Notes under the pieces: model-generated
What the model saw: only the letters and a program-made list of their open reading frames with translations
What the model was told of the DNA's origin: nothing
Databases searched by the model: none
Translations under genes and position numbers: made by a program
Shown here: positions 1-8,333 of the stretch, one piece after another
How the letters are laid out: every line of letters begins with the position of its first letter
Position numbering within the stretch: the first letter of the stretch is position 1
Source: Palsa-883 sp963826975
GTDB taxonomy: Bacteria > Pseudomonadota > Alphaproteobacteria > Acetobacterales > Acetobacteraceae
DNA length: 64,000 nt
Direction: 5' to 3'
Assembly: GCA_963826975.1 (NCBI GenBank)
Contig: CAWGZJ010000003.1
Coordinates: forward strand, 1,054,001-1,118,000

Positions 1-15
1 GTCGGGGAAGGCCCC

Positions 16-2181
16 ATGCAACCGGCTGCCGCTCTGGGGCCCGCTCACCGGATCGACCCGGTCGCGCCGCGACCCGGCGCACCCCGTGATGGGCCCAGGG
101 GCTGGCGCCGGGGTAACCCGAGGGGCAATCCCGACCTTAAGCTGGCGCCGCGCTGTGGGGCGCGGGCACGCACCACCGGTTGCCCGTGCTGCGCGCCGGC
201 GATGGCGAACGGGCGGTGCAGGATGCATGGCGGGCGTAGCACCGGCCCGCGGACACCGGAGGGGATGGCGCGGATGACGGCCGCGCAGACAACGCATGGG
301 CGGTCCGGCGCCTGGAAGCGGAGGATGGGGCGATATGTGAGCACGGTGGCGGCCAGAGGTCGGCTGTTCTGCGCGGCGATGCTGCTGCGGGCGCACTTGC
401 CGGCGGAGATGGCGGCGCGGTTGGCGGCGGGGCCGGCGGAGTTGCAGACCCCGGACCGTCCGTGCCAGGTGCCGGTGTCGCGAAACCCCGACGCTACCCC
501 ATGCAACAGTCTGCCGCCGGCGGACCTGGACCCGACAGAGGCGGACATCGGGCGGCTGCTGACGGAGATGGTGGCGCGGCTGGCAGCGGGGCCGGTGGGG
601 GTGGAACCGCCGGAGCATCCGTCTCAAGCGGCGGTTTCGAGAGACCCGGACGCTACCCCATGCAACAGTCTGCCGCCGGCGGACCTGGACCCGACAGAGT
701 CGGACATCGGGCGGCTGCTGGTGGAGATGGTGGCGCGGTTGGCGGTGGGGCCGGTGGACTTGTCGCCGCTGGATCGTTCGTCCGAGGTGGCAGTTTCGAG
801 AAACGCCGAAGCTATCCCATGCAACAGTCTGCCGCCGATTGACCTTGATTCGACAGAGCCCGACACCGGGCGGCTGCTGGCGCGGCCGGTGGCGTTGCCG
901 CCGCTGGATCGTCCATCCGAGGTGGTGGTTTCGAAAAACGCAGAAGCTACTCCATGCAACAGTCTGCCGCCGATGGACTTGGCCTCAGCCGACCTCGGCT
1001 GCCTGCTGGCGGAGCGGGCGGTGCGGTTGGCGTCGGGGCCGGCGGAGTTGCAGCCGCCGAAGCGCCCATCCCAGGTGGCGGCTTCGCGAAACGCCGATGC
1101 TACCCCTTGCAACAGTCTGCTGCCGGTGGGCTCCGCCCCAATGCAGCCTGTCGTCGCGGTGTCCGCGACCGGGCATCCTGACCCAGTGAAGTCGGTTCCG
1201 CGGGTTGACCCGGTGGCCCGGAACAACGGCCGGACCGCGGGCCGTGGGTTTGGTCGGCCCGGCGGGAAGCCGCGTCCGATGTCGCCTGGGCGGGAGGCGG
1301 AGCGGCTGGAGGTGCTGGCGGAGACGGCGGACCTGGCGCCATGGCGGCAGGCTATCGCCTTTGCGCGGGCGGCGAAGCGTGCGGAGCGGGCCGCGCACGC
1401 CGCAGCGCGGACAGCAGTACGGGGTGGGCGGGCAGCAGCGCCGGGTGAGCGGGCGGCAGCACGGACTGGGCGGGCAAGACCGGCGGGAGTTGAAACGCGC
1501 ATTTCGGGTTGCGATCCCGTGGACCAGGCCGTCGGCCTGGAGCCTGGCACCGGTGGGCTTCGCGGGCGCGCGCCTGTGCCTCGGGTTGATACGGTGGGGG
1601 TACGGGCCGGCGGGGCAGATGGCGAGGCGGCAGGTGCAGTGCCCGCGGCCCCATCGTCACCCGTCGTGCTGCGCGCAACGACCCCCGGGTCAAGTGTTGG
1701 AGGGCATACTCCCGGGTCAGGTATCCGAGAGCATGCCCCCGGGTCGGGTGTCCAAGGGCATGCCATGGTCGGCGCTTCGCGGCCCAAGCCCGCTTGGCTG
1801 GAGCGATGGGTTGCAGGCGCCGCGCGTTACGAGCCCATGCACCTGTCTGCCGGCCAGGAGTCTGCCGGGGAACCACGAGCCGGTAGCATTCCGGGCGCGG
1901 CGCCGAGGCTGAAGTGTGTGATCAGGACCAAGGGCCATGCGCCGGTGAACACGCCGCCGATCCTGGCGCCGGCGCCGGACCTGCGAGCGACCCTCGAGGC
2001 GCTGTTCGGGCGACCGGCGCCGCCTGGTTCCCATGTGCGGCTTGCACCTCACGCGGGCCTCGCGCCGGTGCTGCGTGACGGTTGCGAGCGGAGATCGCTT
2101 GCAGCGCCTGCCACCGGGAGTTTGCCGGGAGGCGTTTGCCGGGGGGCGTTTGACCTGGGGGTGTTTGACGGGGGCGTTTGA
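16..2181 (+). CDS. HGGxSTG-motif protein with long repeat-rich tail
   Basis: Function unknown. Around residues 45-100 there is a Cys-rich stretch (RCGARARTTGCPCCAPAM) followed by RCRMHGGRSTGPRTPEG, the signature of small alphaproteobacterial HGGxSTG proteins, which often lie near phage or mobile genes. Those proteins are usually much shorter than the 721 residues seen here. The rest is low complexity: five repeats of 46-53 residues sharing the core PCNSLPP, a three-copy 9-residue repeat near residues 556-582, and a C-terminus made from a 14-bp repeat array. The start is simply the first ATG in the window; no convincing ribosome site is visible and the true start could differ. Several other frames are also open here because of GC content, so only the N-terminal domain is well supported as protein. 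Confidence 0.45.
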   Translation: MQPAAALGPAHRIDPVAPRPGAPRDGPRGWRRGNPRGNPDLKLAPRCGARARTTGCPCCAPAMANGRCRMHGGRSTGPRTPEGMARMTAAQTTHGRSGAWKRRMGRYVSTVAARGRLFCAAMLLRAHLPAEMAARLAAGPAELQTPDRPCQVPVSRNPDATPCNSLPPADLDPTEADIGRLLTEMVARLAAGPVGVEPPEHPSQAAVSRDPDATPCNSLPPADLDPTESDIGRLLVEMVARLAVGPVDLSPLDRSSEVAVSRNAEAIPCNSLPPIDLDSTEPDTGRLLARPVALPPLDRPSEVVVSKNAEATPCNSLPPMDLASADLGCLLAERAVRLASGPAELQPPKRPSQVAASRNADATPCNSLLPVGSAPMQPVVAVSATGHPDPVKSVPRVDPVARNNGRTAGRGFGRPGGKPRPMSPGREAERLEVLAETADLAPWRQAIAFARAAKRAERAAHAAARTAVRGGRAAAPGERAAARTGRARPAGVETRISGCDPVDQAVGLEPGTGGLRGRAPVPRVDTVGVRAGGADGEAAGAVPAAPSSPVVLRATTPGSSVGGHTPGSGIREHAPGSGVQGHAMVGASRPKPAWLERWVAGAARYEPMHLSAGQESAGEPRAGSIPGAAPRLKCVIRTKGHAPVNTPPILAPAPDLRATLEALFGRPAPPGSHVRLAPHAGLAPVLRDGCERRSLAAPATGSLPGGVCRGAFDLGVFDGGV
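494..1135 (+). repeat. Five-copy ~150-bp tandem repeat
   Basis: Five direct copies share the core CCCATGCAACAGTCTGCCGC or a close variant, at about 498, 657, 816, 954 and 1107. Spacing is 159, 159, 138 and 153 bp, all multiples of three, so the reading frame is kept. The preceding 20-30 bp (a TTCGAGAAACGCC-like stretch) is also conserved. The shorter fourth interval is an in-frame loss of 21 bp. Confidence 0.85.
1682..1762 (+). repeat. 3 x 27-bp tandem repeat
   Basis: Three adjacent 27-bp units start at 1682, 1709 and 1736. Each begins with CYCCCGGGTC and ends with a GGCAT- or GCATG-like stretch. In the HGGxSTG reading frame they encode three 9-residue units of the form PGSxVxxHA. Confidence 0.85.
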
Positions 2182-2220
2182 CGGTGCCGTTTGACGGGGG
2201 CGCGCGTTTGGCCCGGGGAC
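2119..2220 (+). repeat. 7-copy ~14-bp GTTTG tandem array
   Basis: The motif TTTG followed by a G-rich run recurs at 2121, 2135, 2149, 2164, 2177, 2190 and 2207, a period of 13-17 bp. The consensus is GCGTTTGACGGGGG. The array overlaps the 3' end of the HGGxSTG ORF and fills most of the leader of the MBL-fold gene. Confidence 0.85.
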
Positions 2221-2298
2221 GAGCCAGTCCGCCCAAGTTCTGGCGCGACCGCCAGCCACGCGCATGATACCGGACGCAACCGGAAGCGGAGTTCTCCC

Positions 2299-3165
2299 AT
2301 GCTGACCTGGCACATCGGCGACGTCACGATCACCCGCATCGTCGAACTGGAAACCACCGGCGGCAGCCGCTTCATCCTGCCCGACGCCACGCGCGACGCC
2401 GTGCTGCCGATCGCCTGGCTGCGGCCGCACTTCGCCGACGAGGACGGCCGCCTGCGCATGAGCATCCACGCCCTGGTGGTCGAAACGCCGACGCGCCGGA
2501 TCGTGGTCGATACCTGCCTCGGCAACGACAAGCAGGGCCGGCGCATCCCGACATGGAACGACCTGCATGGTCCGTTCCTGGCTGACCTTGCCGCCGCCGG
2601 ATATGCGCGCGAGACGATCGACACCGTGCTGTGCACGCACTTGCACGTCGACCATGTCGGCTGGAACACCATGCTGGTGGACGGGCGCTGGCACCCGACC
2701 TTCCCCAATGCGCGCTACCTGATGGGCCGCATCGAATATGCCCATTGGCGCGATTGCCATTCCGGATCGGGCGGCCACGAGGACCAGCGCGCCGTGTTCG
2801 CGGACTCAATCCAGCCGGTGTTCGACGCGGGTCTGGTCGACCTCGTGGAAACCGACCACCGCATCGACGACACGGTCAGCCTGGTCCCCACCCTCGGCCA
2901 CACGCCGGGCCATGTCAGTGTGCGGATTTGCTCCGACGGGCAGGAGGCGCTGATCACCGGCGACTTCATGCACCATCCGTGTCAGATCGCGCGCCCCGAG
3001 TGGGCCTCGACCGCGGATTCGGATCCGGCCATCGCGCGCCAAACCCGCGAGCGCATGTTGGCCAGCCTGGCGCACACGCCGACGCTGGTGATCGGCACGC
3101 ACTTCGCCGCGCCGACGGCGGGACGGATCGTGCGCGACGGCGCGGTCTATCGCCTGGATGTCTGA
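2299..3165 (+). CDS. MBL-fold metallo-hydrolase
   Basis: A 288-residue metallo-beta-lactamase-fold hydrolase of the COG0491 type. The metal signature THLHVDH lies at residues 113-119, with later ligands in GHTPGH, the Asp of TGDFMHH and a C-terminal GTHF. These match a dinuclear Zn site. Relatives include lactonases and many uncharacterised hydrolases; the substrate cannot be told from sequence. No signal peptide is visible, so it is probably cytoplasmic. The ATG is chosen because GCGGAG lies 7-8 bp upstream; upstream in-frame codons fall into the repeat array. Its 3' end overlaps the convergent membrane-protein gene by 19 bp. Confidence 0.88.
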   Translation: MLTWHIGDVTITRIVELETTGGSRFILPDATRDAVLPIAWLRPHFADEDGRLRMSIHALVVETPTRRIVVDTCLGNDKQGRRIPTWNDLHGPFLADLAAAGYARETIDTVLCTHLHVDHVGWNTMLVDGRWHPTFPNARYLMGRIEYAHWRDCHSGSGGHEDQRAVFADSIQPVFDAGLVDLVETDHRIDDTVSLVPTLGHTPGHVSVRICSDGQEALITGDFMHHPCQIARPEWASTADSDPAIARQTRERMLASLAHTPTLVIGTHFAAPTAGRIVRDGAVYRLDV

Positions 3166-3626
3166 AGCCCGTGCCCGCTGCGCAGCGAGCCGCGCGGCAT
3201 CAGCAGCGGCAGGATCAGGCCGACGCCGACGCCCCAGGCGCCGTTGATGAGGAACGAGCGCAGGATCGGCCAGACCATCCAGCCGCCGGCGATCGGGCTC
3301 CCCTTGATCGCCGCGACGATGAACATGCCGACCAACGCGGCGATGATCCCCATGATCAGCCCGCAGAGCCACAGTGGCAGGGTGAAGCGTGGCCGCAGTA
3401 GGCCGAACACCAAGCCATACAGGCCACCCCAGAAGCACAGGTCGACGATCAGCGGTATGCCGAGCGGCGGGATCGGGTTGAACGGATAGGGATGGCGGTC
3501 CATCCCACCCGTACCAAAGTACTGCGCCCAGCCATAGAGCAGCGCCCACATGCCCTGATGGAACGTCAACACCGAGATCGCGGCTGCCACGAAGCCCAGG
3601 AACGCCCGCATTGGCGCGGTTTGCAT
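3147..3626 (-). CDS. Small four-helix integral membrane protein
   Basis: A 159-residue protein with about four hydrophobic segments (near residues 7-30, 55-75, 82-108 and 118-142) joined by short loops. The middle carries a Pro-rich loop HPYPFNPIPPLG. I do not recognise a named function; similar conserved hypothetical membrane proteins occur in related bacteria. The start at 3626 is backed by GGGAGA 7 bp upstream on the minus strand; an internal Met six residues in is an alternative. The last residues overlap the end of the MBL gene, tail to tail. A 15-bp repeat lies just upstream of the gene. Confidence 0.72.
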   Translation of the reverse strand: MQTAPMRAFLGFVAAAISVLTFHQGMWALLYGWAQYFGTGGMDRHPYPFNPIPPLGIPLIVDLCFWGGLYGLVFGLLRPRFTLPLWLCGLIMGIIAALVGMFIVAAIKGSPIAGGWMVWPILRSFLINGAWGVGVGLILPLLMPRGSLRSGHGLQTSRR

Positions 3627-3645
3627 GATCGGTCTCCCACAGTCG

Positions 3646-3684
3646 TTTGTGCTTCTGCCGTTTGTGCTTCTGCTGTTTGTGCTG
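3646..3684 (-). repeat. 15-bp tandem repeat in leader
   Basis: On the plus strand TTTGTGCTTCTGCCG (3646-3660) is followed by TTTGTGCTTCTGCTG (3661-3675) and a partial third copy, TTTGTGCTG. The array sits 20-60 bp upstream of the membrane-protein start, between it and the end of eutC. Confidence 0.85.
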
Positions 3685-3719
3685 TCGCATGCAGCATAGC
3701 CGCCGGCGCGGGCAGAACG

Positions 3720-4637
3720 TCAATCCTGCACTGCGGCATCCGGCGGCGCGTCGTGCGGCAGCGTGGTATCCGCCGGGGCATCGTGTGGCCGGGCGGCATC
3801 AGCCAGGGCGGCATCTGGCAAGGCGTCGTGCGGCGGGGCGGCATCCGGCAGAGCGTCATGCGGCACGGCGTCCTGCCGCGGCCCGTTATGCTGCAGGGCG
3901 GCGGTCTGCTCATCCTTCAACCCGACGCCGGTCATCCGCAGCCGCCGCATCGCGCCGATCAGCCACAGCAGCTTGTCGACCGCGGCCGCCGGGGGAAAAC
4001 CCCGCGGGCGGACGTTGGAGATGCAGTTGCGCTCGGCGTCGGTCCGCCCGTGCCGCGGCTGCCAGGTCAGGTAGATGCCCAGGCTGTCCGCGGCGCTGAG
4101 GCCCGGGCGCTCGCCGATCAGCACCGCGACCGCCGCGGCGCCCAGCGCCTCGCCGATATCATCGCCAAGTGCGACGCGCCCCTGCTCGGCCAGCACCACC
4201 GGCGCGACCGTGTGTCCCGCGGCCCGCAGCGCTGGTATCGCGAGCGCCAGCACCGCGGTGGCGTGGCGTGCCACCGCGGTGGCCGAGAGCCCGTCGCACA
4301 CCACGAAGGCGAAGGCGCCCGGCTGAGGTGTCAGCAACGGCCGATCCGCCTCGCGCAGCCGCCGGCCCAGGTCCGGGCGCAACAGGTAGGTGTGCCGATC
4401 CGCGGCCTGGCTGTGCACCGAGACGCTGTCGATCCCGATCGCGGTCAGTGCGCCACGCAGCGCCGCGAGGTCCAGCGTGGCGTGCACCGCATCGCGCGCC
4501 GCGGCGTGGGCGGCCTGGAAGGCGAGATGCGCGCCGGTTGGCATCCCGTTGCCGGCGCGGCCCAGCGCCACTCGCGCGGGCGTGAAACGGCGGAGATCGG
4601 CCCACAGAGCCAGCGGATGCTGCGTCCGATCAGCCAT
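3720..4637 (-). CDS. eutC: Ethanolamine ammonia-lyase small subunit
   Basis: Small subunit of adenosylcobalamin-dependent ethanolamine ammonia-lyase, which with EutB converts ethanolamine to acetaldehyde and ammonia. Recognised from WADLRRFTPARVALGRAGNG near the start, VVCDGLSATAV, VLIGERPGLSAADSLGIYLT and ERNCISNVRPRG, which line the cobalamin and subunit interface in the family. The body ends near residue 255; an extra tail of about 45 residues follows, built from 10-residue units of the type PHDALPDAAP/L, i.e. a 30-bp DNA repeat. The start at 4637 matches the family; the longer reading upstream has no homology. eutB lies upstream on the same strand, but a gene on the opposite strand sits between them. 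Confidence 0.92.
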   Translation of the reverse strand: MADRTQHPLALWADLRRFTPARVALGRAGNGMPTGAHLAFQAAHAAARDAVHATLDLAALRGALTAIGIDSVSVHSQAADRHTYLLRPDLGRRLREADRPLLTPQPGAFAFVVCDGLSATAVARHATAVLALAIPALRAAGHTVAPVVLAEQGRVALGDDIGEALGAAAVAVLIGERPGLSAADSLGIYLTWQPRHGRTDAERNCISNVRPRGFPPAAAVDKLLWLIGAMRRLRMTGVGLKDEQTAALQHNGPRQDAVPHDALPDAAPPHDALPDAALADAARPHDAPADTTLPHDAPPDAAVQD

Positions 4638-4743
4638 GCCTGCGTCCTTGCAACCTCGGCGCGCCCAGCACGTTACCCATCCGATGAGTTGCCAGATCAC
4701 CGTTACATAACACACGTATCGGAGGGCAAGTGCGATCAACCAG

Positions 4744-5076
4744 ATGAAGCTCCTGCAGGCTGTTGCCGTCGCCGCGGCGCCGGCGTTGGCTCTGGCTCCG
4801 GGCCCGGTCTTCGCGGCGCATGCCGGGGCGCCTTACACCAATGTCGATCACAGCAACGACATGGGCAACGATACCGGCGATTCGCAGGTGGAAGGGCTGA
4901 ACAGCAGTCAGCTCAACGAGAACTACCAAGGCCCGGTGCAGATGCGCGCGCCGGCCAATCCCGCGCCGGCCATGCCGCCGACCGTCCAAGCGCCATTTGT
5001 GCAGGCGCCGATGGTGCAGGCGCCGGTCGTGCAGGCGCCGGTCGTGCAGGCGCCGGCACCCCCGCCGCCGCGCTAA
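4744..5076 (+). CDS. Small secreted protein with VQAP repeat tail
   Basis: A 110-residue protein with a typical signal peptide: MKLL, a hydrophobic Ala/Leu/Val run, and a likely cleavage after VFAAHA. The mature part has an acidic, Asn-rich stretch (NVDHSNDMGNDTGDSQVEG) and ends in five VQAP-type units coded by a 15-bp tandem repeat (4984-5058). Function unknown; probably periplasmic or exported. It is read against both eut genes, from the gap between eutC and eutB. A GGAGG lies 18 bp upstream of the ATG, farther than usual, so the start is not certain. Confidence 0.55.
   Translation: MKLLQAVAVAAAPALALAPGPVFAAHAGAPYTNVDHSNDMGNDTGDSQVEGLNSSQLNENYQGPVQMRAPANPAPAMPPTVQAPFVQAPMVQAPVVQAPVVQAPAPPPPR
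4984..5058 (+). repeat. 5 x 15-bp tandem repeat
   Basis: Five exact 15-bp units begin at 4984, 4999, 5014, 5029 and 5044, with consensus GTGCAGGCGCCGGTC. They encode VQAPx five times. Confidence 0.9.
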
Positions 5077-5116
5077 GCGCCGCAATGAGCGCCCAGCTAA
5101 GCGGGGCGCGACGGCC

Positions 5117-6601
5117 TCACGCCAGGCCGATCATTGCCGGCGACAGGGCAGCCGGAATGCGGTCCTGCGTCACCGCATCGGCGGCGCCCATCCGCATGAG
5201 CCACTGCTCGAATTCCGGCGCCGGGCGCAGGTCGAGCGCGCCACGCAGATACAACGCGTCGTGGAATGACGTGCTTTGATACGACAGCATCACGTCGTCG
5301 GCGCCCGGCACGCCCATGATAAACGTTGCGCCCGCGACACCGAGCAGCGTCAGCAGCGCGTCCATGTCGTCCTGATCGGCCTCGGCGTGGTTGGTGTAGC
5401 AGACGTCCACGCCCATCGGCAGGCCGAGCAGCTTGCCGCAGAAGTGGTCCTCGAGCCCGGCGCGGGTGATCTGCTTGCCGTCGTACAGGTATTCCGGCCC
5501 AATGAAGCCGACGACGGTATTGACCAGCAGCGGATCGAACGCGCGCGCGACCGCATAGGCCCGCGCCTCGACGGTTTGCTGGTCGACGCCATGATGCGCG
5601 TTCGCCGACAACGCGCTGCCCTGTCCGGTCTCGAAATACATCACGTTGTTGCCCAGGGGGGCGTCCAGGGGGTTGCCCAGGGGGTTGCCCAGGGGATCAC
5701 CCCCCAGGGGACCCAACATGCCGCGCTTCAGCGACAGCGCCGCGTGGCGTGCCTCGGCCAGCAGCGCCAGCGAGACGCCGAAGCTGCGATTGACTGCCTC
5801 GGTGCCGCCGATCGACTGGAACATCAGGTCGACCGGCGCGCCGCGCTCGATCGCGCGCAGGCTGGTGGTGACATGCGCCAGCACGCAGGTCTGGGTGGGG
5901 ATGTCGTAGCGGTCGCGGATGGCGTCCAGCATCGCCAGCAGGGCGCAGGTTGCGTCCACGTTGTCGGTCGCCGGATTGACCCCGATCACGGCGTCGCCCG
6001 CGCCCAGCAGCAACCCGTCCAGCACCGACGCGGCAACCCCGCGCGGATCGTCGGTCGGATGGTTCGGCTGGAGCCGCACCGACAGCCGCCCAGGCAGGCC
6101 GATCGTGTTGCGGAAGCGCGTGACCACGCGGCACTTCGCGGCGACTGCGATCAGGTCCTGCTGGCGCATGATCTTGCTGACGGCCGCCACCATCTCCGGC
6201 GTCACGCCGGAGCGGATCGCGGCGAGGTCCCGCGGCGTCGCGCGCAGCAGGAATTCCCGAAAAGCCCCCACCGTCAGCGCGGCGATCGGTGCGAAGGCGA
6301 CGGGATCGTGGGTGTCGATGATCAGCCGAGTGACCTCGTCGGCCTCGTAGGGGACGACGGGCTGGCTCAGGAAAGTCCGCAGCGGCAGGTCGGCCAGCGC
6401 CATCTGCGCCGCCACCCGCTCGGCGGCCGATGCGGCGGCCAGCCCGGCCAGCGCGTCGCCCGAGCGGAACGGGCTGGCTCGTGCCAGCAGCGTTCGCAGA
6501 TCGGCGAAGACGTGGCGGGTGCCGCCGATGGTGTGCGCGTAGGGCAGGGGTGCGCTCCTGGATCGAGGCGCGATTGCGCCGGCGCCGAGGCCTGCCGTCA
6601 A
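5117..6601 (-). CDS. eutB: Ethanolamine ammonia-lyase large subunit
   Basis: Large catalytic subunit of ethanolamine ammonia-lyase, a TIM-barrel enzyme working with EutC and coenzyme B12. Family stretches are clear: SGDALAGLAAASAAERVAAQ, VPYEADEVTRLI, RNTIGLPGRLSVRLQPNHPT, GDAVIGVNPATDNV, FQSIGGTEAVNRSFGV, YFETGQGSALSANAHHG and GLPMGVDVCYTNHAEADQDD. A foreign run of about 16 residues, with units of PLGN/PLGD, interrupts the conserved region before VMYFETGQG and comes from a 12-bp repeat. The only in-frame initiator near the N-terminus is TTG at 6601; homology starts about 20 residues later at PYAHTIGG, where AGGAG precedes a CTG, so the start is uncertain. Confidence 0.9.
   Translation of the reverse strand: MTAGLGAGAIAPRSRSAPLPYAHTIGGTRHVFADLRTLLARASPFRSGDALAGLAAASAAERVAAQMALADLPLRTFLSQPVVPYEADEVTRLIIDTHDPVAFAPIAALTVGAFREFLLRATPRDLAAIRSGVTPEMVAAVSKIMRQQDLIAVAAKCRVVTRFRNTIGLPGRLSVRLQPNHPTDDPRGVAASVLDGLLLGAGDAVIGVNPATDNVDATCALLAMLDAIRDRYDIPTQTCVLAHVTTSLRAIERGAPVDLMFQSIGGTEAVNRSFGVSLALLAEARHAALSLKRGMLGPLGGDPLGNPLGNPLDAPLGNNVMYFETGQGSALSANAHHGVDQQTVEARAYAVARAFDPLLVNTVVGFIGPEYLYDGKQITRAGLEDHFCGKLLGLPMGVDVCYTNHAEADQDDMDALLTLLGVAGATFIMGVPGADDVMLSYQSTSFHDALYLRGALDLRPAPEFEQWLMRMGAADAVTQDRIPAALSPAMIGLA
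5649..5696 (-). repeat. 4 x 12-bp tandem repeat inside eutB
   Basis: Plus-strand units TTGCCCAGGGGG begin at 5649, 5661 (variant GCGTCCAGGGGG), 5673 and 5685. On the coding strand each adds four residues, mostly of the form NPLG. The insertion keeps the eutB frame. Confidence 0.9.
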
Positions 6602-6623
6602 GCCAGTACGGCGGTTTTGCCGT

Positions 6624-6695
6624 CGATTGTTGGCAGGCGACCGATTGTTGGCAGGCGGTCGATTGCCGGCGGACGACCGATTGTCAGCAGGCGAG
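6624..6695 (-). repeat. 4 x 18-bp tandem repeat upstream of eutB
   Basis: Four 18-bp units begin at 6624, 6642, 6660 and 6678, with consensus CGATTGTTGGCAGGCGAC. The array starts 23 bp upstream of the eutB start codon, so it lies in the eutB leader or promoter region. The remaining bases to 6772 show no gene. Confidence 0.9.
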
Positions 6696-6772
6696 GGGGG
6701 TTGGCGGGGGTGAGCGTCGTGACACCGATGTCCGGTCGGCGCCGGTCTGATCGGAGCGGGGCGCCATCGGCG

Positions 6773-7784
6773 TTACGCTGGCCCGGGACGCATGCCTATA
6801 AGGCCTTGAGCGCTTACAGGGTCTTGAGCACGAAATGGTATGGCGGCCGCCTGGGAGGCATCCGGGCGGCCGATATGCGTGAGGGTCCAGCGCAGTGCCG
6901 CCATCTGCCGGACCGCTTCATCCAGGTGCCGGTCGAGAGCCGCGCACAACGCGGCATCCGGCCTGCTCTCGGTCGAGAGCAATTCCTGCAGAAACGTAAC
7001 CACCTCGCGCATCGAAACGAGACCTGTCCGTATGGGGCTGTAGTCCATGCGCAGATCGAGGACCGCCGGGCGGAGTATTGCGGTGTATGGCGTGCCGGTC
7101 AGCAGGTAGTCCGCAAGCCGGGGGTCGGGGAACATCCGGAACAACTGCCTGAGTTCCGCCGGCGCGAACCCGGTGCGCGCCGCCATTCGCGCCTGCAACG
7201 CGGAATAGCTCAGATTGAGAGCAAGGGCGAGTTCCCGCGTCCGGACCCCCCGGTCGGTCATCAGCACCCGCCGGACGAGGTGGGAAAAGTCTTCACGGGG
7301 ACCGCCGTTATCCGCGGCTCCTTGGTCAGCGGGATGCCGTGCCAGATGCAGCTTGATCGACATCAGTCCACTTTGCGCGCGATCGAGATGCTCCTCGATC
7401 GTGGCGACTTGCTGGCGTCCCAGCATGGACAACTCGACCGCCTGGGCGAGATCGCAAATCGCCGACATCGCCTCCATGGCGCAGGCCGCGGTGCGTCGCG
7501 GCAACGTCATGTCGCTGCCATCGGACGTCATGGCGGGGTGCCTGACCAACAACAGGCCGCTGCCGGCGAACAACCACCCGCGCAGCCGTTCGTCGTCGAT
7601 CACTCGGAGCAGGATCGAGACGTCATCGGGGTCGAAACGAGTGCCATTGCGCAGCTTGGCGCAGAAGTTGCGCACGGTCATTCCCAGCGCGGCCGAGACT
7701 CTGTACGAGCGGATACACTTTCTCGAACACGACGATGCGCCGAAGCAGGTCACCGAAGCCGATGTTGATTGGAAGCGATTTCAT
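6773..7784 (-). CDS. CII-like regulator with duplicated HTH-type domain (frame break)
   Basis: Probable DNA-binding regulator. Two internally similar segments can be aligned: one with ALGMTVRNFCAKLRNGTRF then LLRVIDDERLRGWLFAGSG, and one with ALNLSYSALQARMAARTGF then LFRMFPDPRLADYLLTGTP. The layout (helix-turn-helix-like start, then a D-x-RLxxxLxxG stretch) recalls phage CII-type regulators; this assignment is tentative. The open frame begins at a GTG (7753), but another frame from ATG 7784, with AGGTG just upstream, encodes MKSLPINIGFGDLLRRIVV and then VFEKVYPLVQ, which runs naturally into VSAALGM if one extra base near 7700 is removed. I therefore place the start at 7784 with a likely +1 insertion. 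Confidence 0.55.
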
Positions 7785-8333
7785 GGACACCTACTTTCGC
7801 CGACGGGGCTGTCTCGGCAGGGCCTTGCTGGGCGACGGGACGCACCCAGTCACTCACATTAGCGGGATATTCACGATATACTGCGCATTAAATTATCACA
7901 ACAACGGCATCTCTCACGTGCGGGATTTTGCAGTTGACGCGAGCGTTCGGGGCGTGTGGGCGTGCGCGATCACGCCTGCGATGGTATGATCTTTCATGTT
8001 TTTCAATATCTTAAGTATAATGGGGTCAGAGGCGTTGGGTGCTTGGGCTGGATAATGCTGTCGTTGCGGTTTGCCACCTTGCCGCTCGCTTCCGCGGGTT
8101 GACCTCGCCGAAGGCGTTAATCCGCCGTTATATTTCAGTGTCTTACGGATTTTGCCGGATGTACTGGCAGTGATCAGGCCGAAAAACCGCAACCCGACGG
8201 GTTTACAGCGCGCCTCGACAAATCGCGAAAAAACCCTGCAACCAATTGATAATATGTCGATTTCTAACGTTGGCACGCGAGCTGCGTTGACGTAGCCGAC
8301 CCGAGTGCGTGGTCAGCCTATACCCTGAGTTGT
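7785..8333. other. AT-richer intergenic region without a supported gene
   Basis: About 550 bp between the regulator and the transposase. The stretches 7880-8040 and 8130-8260 are visibly richer in A and T than the rest of the window, which suggests acquired or regulatory DNA. One minus-strand reading frame (7914-8276) is open but lacks recognisable domains or a ribosome site. No RNA gene is seen. Confidence 0.5.

Noticed and set aside
624..1787. Long minus-strand frame opposite the HGGxSTG ORF
   Set aside because: It is a mirror frame of the same GC-rich repeats, without any domain or ribosome site.
2119..2220. CRISPR-like look of the GTTTG array
   Set aside because: Units are only about 14 bp, with no spacers of constant length and no cas genes; it is a simple degenerate tandem repeat.
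3492..5279. 595-residue plus-strand frame opposite eutC and others
   Set aside because: It lies antisense to eutC with its conserved motifs; typical GC-driven shadow frame.
5276..7768. 830-residue plus-strand frame opposite eutB and the regulator
   Set aside because: Antisense to well-supported genes; rich in Arg/Gln/His as expected of a shadow frame.
7914..8276. Minus-strand 120-residue frame between the regulator and the IS
   Set aside because: No recognisable domain, no Shine-Dalgarno, and composition unlike the neighbouring genes; it may be a remnant but cannot be supported as a gene.
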